DNA from: Streptococcus suis
Lineage (GTDB): Bacteria > Bacillota > Bacilli > Lactobacillales > Streptococcaceae
Assembly: GCF_902702775.1 (NCBI RefSeq)
Contig: NZ_LR738724.1
Location: 682,001-746,000 of the forward strand
Length of the DNA stretch: 64,000 bases
Direction of reading: 5' to 3'
How positions within the stretch are numbered: position 1 is the stretch's first letter; each line of letters opens with the position of its first letter. Shown here piece by piece: positions 1-7,160 of the stretch. The position numbers were made by a program, and so were the translations under genes. The notes beneath the pieces were generated by a model. It ran no database searches, was not told where the DNA came from, and saw nothing but the letters and a program-made list of their open reading frames with translations.

Positions 1-2
1 CA

Positions 3-158
3 TCTCGTCAGTCTCAAACTCCACGTAGACAAGGCGTATTGCCAAATACAGGTGAACAGTCTTCAGCTTGGGCTGGAATCCTTGGGGCAGGTCTTCTTCT
101 TGGTGGTTTGTATAAACGCCGTAAAAAAGAAGAGGAAGAACAAGATGGTGTGAAATAA
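3..158 (+). CDS. C-terminal end of an LPXTG cell-wall-anchored surface protein (partial)
   Basis: Only the last 51 codons are in the window; the gene begins upstream of base 1. The reading frame ends with a complete sortase A sorting signal: LPNTG at bases 39-53, a hydrophobic stretch (WAGILGAGLLLGGLY), then the charged tail KRRKKEEEEQDGVK. By family knowledge sortase A cleaves between T and G and links the protein to peptidoglycan, so this is a surface-exposed protein. The body of the protein is not visible, so its function (adhesin, enzyme or other) cannot be stated. A hairpin terminator follows the stop codon. Confidence 0.9.
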   Translation, partial: SRQSQTPRRQGVLPNTGEQSSAWAGILGAGLLLGGLYKRRKKEEEEQDGVK

Positions 159-185
159 TCTAGTTTATTTCGGAAAATAAATCCA

Positions 186-227
186 AAATGGCGAAGTTCC
201 CTTTTTGAGGAAGCTTCGCTATTTTTT
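186..227 (+). terminator. Rho-independent terminator after the LPXTG gene
   Basis: The stem AATGGCGAAG pairs with CTTCGCTATT (one G-U) around a roughly 16-nt loop and is followed by a run of T. It lies 27 bases after the surface protein stop codon. Confidence 0.8.
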
Positions 228-378
228 AATTGAAATATGTAGTGAAAAGATTCATTGGTAAAACAAATGAAATATAGTAATAATTATAAAGAATGTAGAG
301 GAAGATTATTACAGAAGTAGCAAGTAGTGAACTATCATTAAATTTTTATCATGGTAGTATTGCTAGTATAATCTACTC

Positions 379-407
379 TTGCAATCTGCTCTCTTATGGG
401 TTACAAT
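379..407 (+). promoter_or_regulatory. Promoter of tRNA-Arg
   Basis: TTGCAA (379-384) and TACAAT (402-407) are separated by 17 bases. The predicted start falls a few bases before the mature tRNA 5' end at 419. Confidence 0.7.
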
Positions 408-418
408 AGAGAGGCAGA

Positions 419-490
419 CTTCCCTTAGTTAAATGGATATAACAAATTCCTCCTAAGAATTAGTTGCAGGTTCGATTCCTGCAGGGGAGA
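419..490 (+). tRNA. tRNA-Arg (anticodon CCT)
   Basis: A 72-nt cloverleaf can be drawn. The acceptor stem is CTTCCCT with AGGGGAG (one T-G pair), the D-arm is closed by GTTA/TAAC, the anticodon arm is AATTC-CTCCTAA-GAATT, and the T-arm is GCAGG-TTCGATT-CCTGC. The discriminator is A and CCA is not encoded. The anticodon CCT reads AGG, giving arginine. Its own promoter lies directly upstream and a strong terminator directly downstream, so it is a single-gene transcription unit. The 3' half of this tRNA is a common integration site for genomic islands in streptococci (family knowledge); no integrase gene is seen here. Confidence 0.9.
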
Positions 491-501
491 TAAAAATACA
501 A

Positions 502-547
502 CAAAAACCCTTGAAATATCAATGTTTTCAAGGGTTTTGTTTTTTTC
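502..547 (+). terminator. Terminator of the tRNA-Arg unit
   Basis: The perfect stem AAAACCCTTGAAA / TTTCAAGGGTTTT is followed by GTTTTTTT, 12 bases after the tRNA. Confidence 0.9.
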
Positions 548-596
548 TAAAATGTGAGCGAGGGGCAAGAAAGGGGCAAACTATGAATCCAATAGT

Positions 597-1781
597 TCAT
601 CGCACCTGCACCCCATAAATAGTCTGTTTTCTGTTTATAAGATAAGCTATGGCAAGTACAGGAATAGCATAGGGCAGGATATTAGCGCCGAATACTTCAT
701 AACTAATGAAGAGAGGAGCCAGTAAGGTATTGGTGGCTGTTCCAAATACGGTACAATACCCAAGGGCTGCAACAAGTTCAGTTGGTAGTCCTAGTAATCC
801 TGCTAAAACAGCCCCAGCACTTGCTCCAATCGCAAAGAGGGGAGTAACTTCGCCTCCTTGAAAACCTGCAGCCAAACAAAGACAGGTGAGCAGGAGTTTT
901 AGTAGCCAATCGTAAGCAAACACCTGTTCCCCAGCTAAACTGGCATCAATCAAATTGGTTCCTAAACCAGCATAACGACCTTGATGGAAGAAGAATAGTA
1001 GAACGGTCAGTCCGACTCCCATGATAGCTATTTTAATGTAAGGATTTGGAAGCCATCGAGTTGAGATATTTTTTGCTTGTACCAAAAACCAGGCAAATAG
1101 ATTACCGATGAAACCGAAGCAAAGGGCAATAAATAGCCATTTGAAACTATCTGTAAACTGGAATGAAAAAGATGAAATAGTGTGCGAAAATTTCTCTAAT
1201 CCCAATAAATGGGAAGTAGTAGAAGCCGTGAAAGCGGCAACTAGACAATAGGGGAGACTAGTCCAAGAATATTGGCCAACGATTAATACCTCAATGGCAA
1301 AGAAACTAGCGGCCCATGGTGTTTGAAATAGCCCTGCAAAACCTGCGGCCATACCAATCTTTGTTATCATATCTTTGGGCAAGTGTGTGAAACCATGTTT
1401 TTTTAACCAGTGTGAGAGACTGGCTCCAAGTTGGACAGCTACCCCCTCGCGGCCAACGGAAGCACCGGCAAGATGACTGAGCCAAGTTGTAGAGATGATG
1501 AGTGGAATGAGAACTGGAGAAATTTGCACTAGCTCCCCTTGTCCAGCTTTGAAGACTAAGCCCATACCTGCTTGGACTTTCCTTCCCCATTTTTGATAAA
1601 TGAAAACAATCACCCCCCCTGCAAGTGGCAGAAAGGGGATTAGAAAAGTAAAATATTCAGACCGTAAGTCTCCAATCCCTAGTAGAATTTTCCCAAAAAG
1701 TGTGGTGATTATTCCTGCACCGACTCCAATTAAGCTGGAAAAGAAAAGGAGTTGGATGGCTTGTTTCATCTTATTGCTCAT
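597..1781 (-). CDS. CLC-family anion/proton antiporter, probably the fluoride-exporting CLC-F type
   Basis: A 394-residue polytopic membrane protein of the CLC superfamily. GREG at residues 110-113 carries the gating/proton glutamate, and GGEVTPLF near residue 310 corresponds to the GxFxP anion-site motif. The usual GSGIP selectivity motif and the P of GREGP are absent; the matching regions read AGMGL and GREGVAVQ, which fits the fluoride-selective CLC-F branch better than chloride channels. The start overlaps the end of the upstream chorismate mutase gene by 11 bases, so the two are one operon. A mutase/CLC pairing is also known at the S. mutans fluoride antiporter locus. The fluoride assignment is inferred from motifs and context; a chloride or other anion remains possible. 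Confidence 0.85.
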   Translation of the reverse strand: MSNKMKQAIQLLFFSSLIGVGAGIITTLFGKILLGIGDLRSEYFTFLIPFLPLAGGVIVFIYQKWGRKVQAGMGLVFKAGQGELVQISPVLIPLIISTTWLSHLAGASVGREGVAVQLGASLSHWLKKHGFTHLPKDMITKIGMAAGFAGLFQTPWAASFFAIEVLIVGQYSWTSLPYCLVAAFTASTTSHLLGLEKFSHTISSFSFQFTDSFKWLFIALCFGFIGNLFAWFLVQAKNISTRWLPNPYIKIAIMGVGLTVLLFFFHQGRYAGLGTNLIDASLAGEQVFAYDWLLKLLLTCLCLAAGFQGGEVTPLFAIGASAGAVLAGLLGLPTELVAALGYCTVFGTATNTLLAPLFISYEVFGANILPYAIPVLAIAYLINRKQTIYGVQVR

Positions 1782-2049
1782 GATTCGCTAACTTGGAAGA
1801 TTGATAGGTTCTTGATTGGGCCATAATATCGCTGAAGGTTGCTTGAATGGCAGAGCGGTAATCATCCTTTTGAACTAATTTTCCAACTCTTTCAAGGACA
1901 GCATTTTCTCGGCTGGTATCCAAAACAGGCTTACCTGTTGCTCGTTTGTAGGCTGTGACTTGGTCGACCAACTCCATTCGTTTTTCAAGTAGTTCAACCA
2001 ATTGGCTATCAATCGTGTTAATCTGTTTGCGGATGCACTCCAAATTCAT
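1771..2049 (-). CDS. Chorismate mutase, AroQ-type monofunctional
   Basis: A 92-residue all-helical protein that would convert chorismate to prephenate, the committed step to phenylalanine and tyrosine. It matches the short AroQ fold: MNLECIRKQINTIDSQLV at the start, followed by LLEKRMELVDQVTAYK, which holds the R and K residues that typically contact substrate. The length is normal for the stand-alone enzyme. The start has a good ribosome binding site (GGAGG, 7-10 bases upstream). It is the first gene of a two-gene operon with the CLC antiporter, an association with no obvious metabolic logic. Transcription probably starts at an extended -10 (TGCTATACT on the minus strand, 2086-2094). Confidence 0.9.
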   Translation of the reverse strand: MNLECIRKQINTIDSQLVELLEKRMELVDQVTAYKRATGKPVLDTSRENAVLERVGKLVQKDDYRSAIQATFSDIMAQSRTYQSSKLANHEQ

Positions 2050-2085
2050 CTTATAGACCTCCGTATATTGTTTCAGTTGTTTTTT

Positions 2086-2124
2086 AGTATAGCAAAAAAC
2101 AAGGCAGAATACTAGCCTTGTTTG
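2086..2124 (-). terminator. rpsN terminator adjoining the aroQ-CLC extended -10 promoter
   Basis: On the minus strand AAACAAGGC pairs with GCCTTGTTT (2095-2124) and is followed by Ts, ending rpsN. Immediately downstream TGCTATACT (2086-2094) forms an extended -10 for the chorismate mutase/CLC operon, leaving a leader of about 30 nt. Confidence 0.65.
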
Positions 2125-2130
2125 AGGAAG

Positions 2131-2400
2131 TTACCAACTTGCTTTTTTTACTCCAGGAAGTTGACCAAGATGGGCTAATTCACGGAAGGTAATCCGACTC
2201 ACACCGAATTTTCGCATATAAGCATGCGGACGGCCATCGGTCCTGTCGCGGTATTTCAGTCGATTTGGATTTGAGTCGCGAGGCAATTTTCGAAGTGCTT
2301 GATAGTCACCTTTTTCTTTGAGACTTTTACGTAAATCCGCATAGCGCTCGATTAACTCCAACTGTCTCTGATAGCGTGCCATTTTTGATTTTTTAGCCAT
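2131..2400 (-). CDS. rpsN: 30S ribosomal protein S14, zinc-independent paralogue
   Basis: An 89-residue S14 protein of the small ribosomal subunit head. The C-terminal S14 signature ([19 protein letters not shown], then [18 protein letters not shown]) is complete. There are no cysteines, so it is the long form lacking the CxxC zinc ribbon found in the 61-residue S14 of the main ribosomal operon. In Firmicutes such C-minus paralogues replace the zinc form during zinc starvation. A perfect AdcR-type operator sits in its promoter, which supports zinc-dependent repression. It is monocistronic, with its own terminator. Confidence 0.95.
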   Translation of the reverse strand: MAKKSKMARYQRQLELIERYADLRKSLKEKGDYQALRKLPRDSNPNRLKYRDRTDGRPHAYMRKFGVSRITFRELAHLGQLPGVKKASW

Positions 2401-2423
2401 AAAATTCTCCTTTTTTAAAAAAC

Positions 2424-2435
2424 TTAACCAGTTAA
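2424..2435 (-). promoter_or_regulatory. AdcR (zinc repressor) operator at the rpsN promoter
   Basis: TTAACCAGTTAA matches the streptococcal AdcR consensus TTAACYRGTTAA at all 12 positions. It begins at the last base of the -10 element, so bound AdcR-Zn would cover the transcription start. AdcR itself is not encoded in the window. Confidence 0.8.
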
Positions 2436-2463
2436 TTATATATCAAAAAAATAAAGATTGCAA
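2435..2463 (-). promoter_or_regulatory. rpsN promoter
   Basis: On the minus strand TTGCAA (2458-2463), a 17-base spacer and TATAAT (2435-2440). It is close to consensus and overlaps the AdcR operator. Confidence 0.8.
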
Positions 2464-2493
2464 ACAATAGGTGTACAATCTTAATAAATGGCT

Positions 2494-2533
2494 AAAAGAA
2501 AACAGACTAGACCTATTGATAAGCCAGTCTGTT
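2494..2533 (-). terminator. Flavodoxin terminator
   Basis: On the minus strand AAACAGACT pairs with AGTCTGTTT and is followed by TCTTTT, just past the flavodoxin stop codon. Confidence 0.75.
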
Positions 2534-2539
2534 TGTCAA

Positions 2540-3001
2540 TTAATTCAAAGTATCTAATTTTGCAACAAGGTCAGTTGCGAATTGCTCAAGGTTAACAATA
2601 TCCTCATCTTCAGCGGCAAGGTCTACCTTAACATTTTCGGCACCCTTAGTTGCACCACGTGAACCCAACATGACATCAAAGTCATCTACTGCACTACAGA
2701 AGTCATCATAGAAGGTATCGCCAGAACCACAAACACCGTAGACCTTACCGGTCAAATCTAAGTCAGCTAGGTCAGCATAGAAATCAACAATTTCATCTGG
2801 AAGCTCACCGTCTCCACCGTAAGAATAGGTGTAGCTGGCTACCACGATGAGGTCCGCATCCAAGATTTCTTCGGTTTCAATAGTCGTACATTCGTGAACC
2901 TGTACTTCCAAACCTAACTCTTCTAGCTTACTGGCGACGATGTCAGCAATTTCTTCTGTGTTACCAGTCATACTAGCGTAAACTATTTTTGCTAGTGCCA
3001 T
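2540..3001 (-). CDS. Flavodoxin (FMN electron carrier)
   Basis: A 153-residue short-chain flavodoxin, a soluble FMN-binding electron carrier used in place of ferredoxin. The phosphate-binding loop is ASMTGNTEEIAD near residue 10, and the isoalloxazine-binding segments SYTYSYGGDGELPDE and GSGDTFYDDFC are recognisable. The acidic surface is typical. I chose the ATG at 3001 because GGAGG lies 6 bases upstream; an in-frame ATG 10 codons earlier has no such site. The promoter shows an extended -10 (GGTATAAT, minus strand near 3030-3038), and it is transcribed divergently from the phosphodiesterase gene. Confidence 0.92.
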   Translation of the reverse strand: MALAKIVYASMTGNTEEIADIVASKLEELGLEVQVHECTTIETEEILDADLIVVASYTYSYGGDGELPDEIVDFYADLADLDLTGKVYGVCGSGDTFYDDFCSAVDDFDVMLGSRGATKGAENVKVDLAAEDEDIVNLEQFATDLVAKLDTLN

Positions 3002-3029
3002 AATTTCCTCCAAATTACATAGTAATTCC

Positions 3030-3078
3030 ATTATACCACACTCCCATCATTTTCAAAAGGGGAAGTTTATGCTAAAAT
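3030..3078. promoter_or_regulatory. Divergent promoters for flavodoxin and the DHH phosphodiesterase
   Basis: Minus strand: TGGTATAAT (TATAAT at 3030-3035). Plus strand: TGCTAAAAT (TAAAAT at 3073-3078). Both are extended -10 elements with poor -35 boxes. Confidence 0.6.
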
Positions 3079-3095
3079 GATGAAAAGGAGTTGCT

Positions 3096-4040
3096 ATGAC
3101 AATTTACAGTAAAATTATTGAAAAAATTCACGAATACGACACGATTATTATTCACCGACATAAACGACCAGATCCGGATGCCATTGGTAGTCAAGTTGGC
3201 TTGCAGAAACTCTTGCGGAAGAATTTTCCTGAAAAAACCATCAAGGTAACCGGTTTTGAGGAACCAAATCTTGCTTGGATGGCAGGAATGGATGTAGTTG
3301 CAGACCAAGATTATCAAGGAGCCTTGGTTATCGTGACAGATACTGCCAATACGGCGCGTGTGGATGACGACCGTTATACTCAAGGAGATTTCTTGATTAA
3401 AATCGATCATCACCCCAATGAAGAGCCTTATGGTGACCTGCTCTGGGTCAATACAGAAGCCAGCTCATGCAGTGAAATGATTACGGAACTGGCTATCCAA
3501 TGCCAACTGGAACTAGATGGAGATATTGCTCGTCTACTCTATGCAGGAATTGTGGGCGATACAGGTCGCTTTCTCTATCCGGCAACCAGCTCGCGCACCT
3601 TTGAGATTGTTGCTCGTCTCCGCCAAGAAGATTTTGACTTTGCAAGGATGTCTCGCCAGATGGATACCATTGATTTCAAGATTGCCAAGTTGACAGGTTA
3701 CGTCTACGACAACTTGGAAGTGGATGAACATGGTGCGGCACGTGTTATTTTGACACAGGACATTCTCGAAAAATACGGGGTGACCGATGCGGACACTTCC
3801 TTTATCGTTGGGGCTCCAGGACGGATTGGAATCGTTCAATCTTGGGGGATTTTTGTGGAACAAACTGACGGAAATTACAGAGTCCGTTTGCGCAGTAAGT
3901 ATCTTCCAATCAACGAGATTGCCAAACGCCACGATGGCGGTGGTCACCCACTAGCAAGTGGTGCTAACTCTTATTCACTCTCCGAAAATGAGCAAATATA
4001 CCAAGAAATCCAAGAGGTAGTGAGGAATGCAAGCAAGTAG
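3096..4040 (+). CDS. pde2: DHH/DHHA1 phosphodiesterase (nanoRNase/pAp phosphatase; streptococcal c-di-AMP/pApA phosphodiesterase Pde2)
   Basis: A 314-residue cytoplasmic Mn-dependent phosphodiesterase. The DHH-domain metal motifs are visible: HRHKRPDPDAIGS near residue 20, DTANTARVDD near 90, and the family-defining DHHPNEEP near 110. The DHHA1 substrate-binding domain ends with GGGHPLASGA. In streptococci this stand-alone form degrades pApA, the product of c-di-AMP breakdown, and short RNAs. The c-di-AMP cyclase cdaA is encoded about 38 kb downstream in this window. The stop overlaps the next gene (apbE) by 14 bases, so they are translationally coupled. RBS AAAGGAG lies ahead of ATG 3096. 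Confidence 0.92.
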   Translation: MTIYSKIIEKIHEYDTIIIHRHKRPDPDAIGSQVGLQKLLRKNFPEKTIKVTGFEEPNLAWMAGMDVVADQDYQGALVIVTDTANTARVDDDRYTQGDFLIKIDHHPNEEPYGDLLWVNTEASSCSEMITELAIQCQLELDGDIARLLYAGIVGDTGRFLYPATSSRTFEIVARLRQEDFDFARMSRQMDTIDFKIAKLTGYVYDNLEVDEHGAARVILTQDILEKYGVTDADTSFIVGAPGRIGIVQSWGIFVEQTDGNYRVRLRSKYLPINEIAKRHDGGGHPLASGANSYSLSENEQIYQEIQEVVRNASK

Positions 4041-5055
4041 TCGCTCCTTTCGTCTTATGGGAACCATCATTGAAACCAGAATATGGCATCCTCAGGCAGA
4101 ACCGATTTTGGATCAGGTAGAAGAGCTTCTCTATCTCTACAAGGATCGATTCTCTGCCAATGATTTGACGTCTGAATTGATGGAAGTCAATCTAAACGCA
4201 GGTGTTCAAGCAGTTCCAGTTGCCGATGACCTGTATGAATTGATTAAGTTGGGCAAAGAACACAGTCTGGCTGAGGGAAGTTTTTTGAATATTACCATTG
4301 GCCCCCTTGTGCAAAGCTGGCGGATTGGATTTAGCGATGCCAAACTTCCAACCCAAGAAATGATCAGTGAAAAACTCCAACTCATCAATCCAAGGGACAT
4401 TGAATTAGATGATGAGGAGCAGACAGTCTATTTGAAAAAAGAAGGCATGGCGATCGACTTGGGTGCTCTTGCTAAAGGATATGTGGCAGATAAGATTGTC
4501 GACTTCCTTAAAAGAATAGGTGTGGAGGCTGGACTGATTAACCTGGGTGGCAACGTCCTGACCTTTGGTCAAGCTCCTCACAATGCCGATGGCTATTGGC
4601 GAATTGGTATACAGGATCCTCAGAAACCACGTGGTGAAAATGCCCTTGTCCTCAAAATAGGAGAAGAATCGGTAGTCACCTCTGGTATTTACGAAAGAAC
4701 CCTTACCGTGAATGGAAAGACCTATCATCATATTTTGAGTTCCGAGACCGGATATCCAATCGAGTCGCAACTGGCTAGTTTGACCATTGTGTCCAAACAA
4801 TCTGTTGATGGTGAGATTTGGACGACTCGACTGTTTGGTCAGGAAATAACTCGGATTTATAAGATGGTAGAAGAAACTGATGGTATCGAGGCGGTTCTGA
4901 TTGGGCTGGATGGCAGGATTCTAGTGACCTCAGGGCTTTCTGAAAAAGTTCTTGCTGGTAAAGAAAGGATTTCTGACAGCTTGGGCAGTCCTTCAAGAGG
5001 TGGATTTGGCGCCAGAGTAACTTCTGACCTTGCTTCAGGTGCTTCCGTACTATAA
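4027..5055 (+). CDS. apbE: FAD:protein FMN transferase, ApbE family
   Basis: A 342-residue ApbE-fold protein. Members transfer FMN from FAD to a serine or threonine of a partner flavoprotein, with Mg. Characteristic stretches are RLMGTIIETRIW at the start, the AIDLGALAKGYVADK helix region near residue 140, GLINLGGNV near 170, and the C-terminal YHHILSSETGYPIES around residue 240 with the conserved histidine and D/T metal site. No signal peptide or lipobox is present, so this version would act in the cytoplasm. It overlaps pde2; an alternative start at the internal ATG (4057) is possible. The partner flavoprotein is not evident nearby. Confidence 0.9.
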   Translation: MQASSRSFRLMGTIIETRIWHPQAEPILDQVEELLYLYKDRFSANDLTSELMEVNLNAGVQAVPVADDLYELIKLGKEHSLAEGSFLNITIGPLVQSWRIGFSDAKLPTQEMISEKLQLINPRDIELDDEEQTVYLKKEGMAIDLGALAKGYVADKIVDFLKRIGVEAGLINLGGNVLTFGQAPHNADGYWRIGIQDPQKPRGENALVLKIGEESVVTSGIYERTLTVNGKTYHHILSSETGYPIESQLASLTIVSKQSVDGEIWTTRLFGQEITRIYKMVEETDGIEAVLIGLDGRILVTSGLSEKVLAGKERISDSLGSPSRGGFGARVTSDLASGASVL

Positions 5056-5103
5056 CTTGAAAAAATATTAAAAAAATAGGTAAAAAGACTTGCCATAAGA
5101 ACA

Positions 5104-5132
5104 AACTTTTGGTAAACTTAAATGGTTATAAT
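5104..5132 (+). promoter_or_regulatory. rpmE2 promoter with an AdcR-like box
   Basis: TATAAT at 5127-5132 with a weak -35 about 17 bases upstream. TTAAATGGTTAT at 5118-5129 matches the AdcR consensus TTAACYRGTTAA at 10 of 12 positions and overlaps the -10. Confidence 0.45.
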
Positions 5133-5173
5133 CTATGGCTCGGAAAGAGTCCATGGCAGAAAGGAATTTTAAA

Positions 5174-5416
5174 ATGAAAAAAGATATCCATCCAGAATAT
5201 CGCACTGTTGTCTTCATGGACACAACTACTGGCTACAAGTTCCTTAGCGGTTCAACTAAGAAATCTAACGAAACAGTTGAATTCGAAGGTGAAACTTACC
5301 CATTGATCCGTGTGGAAATTTCATCAGACTCACACCCATTCTATACTGGACGTCAAAAGTTCACTCAAGCAGATGGACGTGTGGATCGCTTCAACAAAAA
5401 ATACGGTCTCAAATAA
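5174..5416 (+). CDS. rpmE2: 50S ribosomal protein L31, type B (zinc-independent)
   Basis: An 80-residue L31 protein starting [16 protein letters not shown]. It lacks the CxxC zinc ligands of type A L31 and has the extended type B form ([11 protein letters not shown] end). It sits at the ribosome central protuberance. The start at 5174 is preceded by AAAGGA; upstream in-frame codons do not match the family. Type B L31 proteins often belong to zinc-starvation regulons in Firmicutes, and a near-match AdcR box overlaps this promoter. It is monocistronic with a clear terminator. Confidence 0.95.
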   Translation: MKKDIHPEYRTVVFMDTTTGYKFLSGSTKKSNETVEFEGETYPLIRVEISSDSHPFYTGRQKFTQADGRVDRFNKKYGLK

Positions 5417-5417
5417 A

Positions 5418-5446
5418 AAAAACAGTCCTTAACGGACTGTTTTTTC
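5418..5446 (+). terminator. rpmE2 terminator
   Basis: AACAGTCC-TTAAC-GGACTGTT followed by TTTT, directly after the stop codon. Confidence 0.9.
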
Positions 5447-5472
5447 ACGAGCTTGAAAATAAAAGAGCGAGT

Positions 5473-5527
5473 TATGGTCCAGTGGACCATTTTTTCTTTG
5501 CCTCTAGAAATTGGAGAGGGCTTTTTT
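5473..5527 (+). terminator. Two further terminator-like hairpins
   Basis: ATGGTCC-AGT-GGACCAT followed by TTTTTC (5474-5496), then GCCTCT...AGAGGGC followed by TTTTTT (5500-5527). With the rpmE2 terminator this makes three hairpins in a row. Confidence 0.55.
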
Positions 5528-5670
5528 GGTGCGTGATTGCCAAAATGATTGCCATTGGTTTACATACTCATGGCTTTGGCAAACTTAAGGGGTGTGTGAA
5601 GGTAAAGCATTATATTTCAGCCTGTTCGAAGGTATGAAGATATACGTATTTTATGATTTGTGCACTAGTA

Positions 5671-5825
5671 ATACTCTTCGAAAATCAAAATTATCCGTTG
5701 TCAACTTGCCTTGATGAGTGAAAAGCTCCAGTGGAGGTTTTCAGCCTGTTACCTTGAAATAAGAAAGTAACAGAGTTCTATCTTCGACTTCGTTTCCTAG
5801 GCTACTTTTGATTTTCGTTGAGTAT
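5671..5825. repeat. BOX-like repeat element
   Basis: It begins ATACTCTTCGAAAATCAAAA and ends TTTGATTTTCGTTGAGTAT, an imperfect inverted-repeat pair, with an internal module containing AGTTCTATCTTCGACTTCG. Terminal and internal motifs resemble boxA/boxC of pneumococcal BOX elements. Related copies occur at 40037-40140 and, more divergent, at 47133-47315. The rest of the 5417-5917 intergenic region holds only the terminators and the rodA promoter; I see no further gene. Confidence 0.8.
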
Positions 5826-5860
5826 AAATCGTATCCCCTTAGAAGTGACTAGATTTTTAG

Positions 5861-5889
5861 TTTCAATGAGAGATGATTTTTGCTATAAT
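5861..5889 (+). promoter_or_regulatory. rodA promoter
   Basis: Extended -10 TGCTATAAT (5881-5889) with a poor -35 (TTTCAA) 17 bases upstream. Confidence 0.6.
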
Positions 5890-5917
5890 GGAACGAGTAA
5901 GAATTTGAAGTGAAAGT

Positions 5918-7147
5918 ATGAGGAAATTGATGAAAAATAGGGGAACAATCGATAGTCGAGTAGACTACTCACTTATTTTACCAGTCTTTTTTTTATTAGT
6001 TGTGGGGATTATTTCTCTCTACATTGCGGTTAGTCAAGATTATCCGGATAATGTTGTACAGATGGTTGGTCAACAAATTGCTTGGATAGGAATTGGAACA
6101 GTGGCAGCTTTTTTGGTCATGTTCTTTTCCACTAAGTTTCTGTGGCAAATCACACCTTACTTGTACGTGCTTGGGCTAGGACTTATGGTATTGCCTTTGT
6201 TTTTCTACAGTCCAGACTTAGTAGCGTCAACGGGAGCAAAAAACTGGGTAACGATTGGTGGAATGACTCTTTTCCAACCATCCGAATTTATGAAAATAGC
6301 CTACATCATTATGCTGTCAAGGGTGATTGTCACCTTTCATAAGTATTATCCAAATCGAAAAATTCGTGAGGATTTTATGTTGATTGGTTATATGACACTG
6401 TTTACTATCCCTGTCCTGATTTTGTTGGCCTTACAGAAAGATTTAGGAACTTCCTTAGTATTTGTAGCAATCTTTAGCGGAATGCTTCTGTTATCAGGAG
6501 TTTCTTGGAAAATTCTATTACCGACTGCCTTAACGGGGATCGTTTTGGTTGGTGGATTTATGCTGATTTTTATTTCTCCTGGTGGAACAACATTCCTCCA
6601 CAATTTGGGGATGGATACTTATAAAATCAATCGTATTGCAGCCTGGCTTGATCCCTTTAAAAATGCCCAATCAACGACCTACCAGCAAGCTCAAAGTCTG
6701 ATAGCTATCGGAAGTGGTGGCTTAAAAGGACTAGGTTTCAATAAAACAAATCTTCTTATCCCTGTTCGAGAAAGTGATATGATTTTTACGGTGATTGGCG
6801 AGGACTTTGGCTTTATTGGAGGGACGGTATTGATTGGACTATACTTGTTGCTCATTTATCGAATGCTGCGGGTAACGTTGAAGTCAAACAATCGATACTA
6901 CACTTACATATCAACTGGCTATATCATGATGCTGTTGTTCCATGTGTTTGAAAATGTTGGCGCTGCAACTGGTTTGTTACCTTTGACAGGTATTCCTTTG
7001 CCGTTTATCTCCCAAGGTGGTTCGTCCATGGTTTCAAATCTGATTGGTGTCGGTCTAGTGCTGTCAATGGGGTATCAGTCACGACTAGCTGATGAGAAGG
7101 AAACAAATCGATCACGTCGCTATAGAAAAATTACGATAAAACGTTAG
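5918..7147 (+). CDS. rodA: RodA peptidoglycan glycosyltransferase (SEDS family)
   Basis: A 409-residue polytopic SEDS protein that polymerises lipid II into glycan strands for peripheral wall growth with a class B PBP. About ten hydrophobic segments are visible. SEDS motifs include GAKNWVTIGGMTLFQPSEFMK near residue 105, ALQKDLGTSLVF near 165 with the functional aspartate, and GAATGLLPLTGIPLPFISQGGSS near 340. FtsW and RodA are hard to separate by eye; RodA is preferred because the same gene sits shortly before gyrB in pneumococci. A short basic tail ends the protein. The ribosome binding site is weak (GTGAAAG). Confidence 0.88.
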   Translation: MRKLMKNRGTIDSRVDYSLILPVFFLLVVGIISLYIAVSQDYPDNVVQMVGQQIAWIGIGTVAAFLVMFFSTKFLWQITPYLYVLGLGLMVLPLFFYSPDLVASTGAKNWVTIGGMTLFQPSEFMKIAYIIMLSRVIVTFHKYYPNRKIREDFMLIGYMTLFTIPVLILLALQKDLGTSLVFVAIFSGMLLLSGVSWKILLPTALTGIVLVGGFMLIFISPGGTTFLHNLGMDTYKINRIAAWLDPFKNAQSTTYQQAQSLIAIGSGGLKGLGFNKTNLLIPVRESDMIFTVIGEDFGFIGGTVLIGLYLLLIYRMLRVTLKSNNRYYTYISTGYIMMLLFHVFENVGAATGLLPLTGIPLPFISQGGSSMVSNLIGVGLVLSMGYQSRLADEKETNRSRRYRKITIKR

Positions 7148-7160
7148 AAAGTTGGTTTAT

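Noticed and set aside
2050..2130. Possible fluoride riboswitch ahead of the mutase/CLC operon
   Set aside because: The interval holds the rpsN terminator and a short promoter; only about 30 nt of leader remain and no riboswitch motif is seen.
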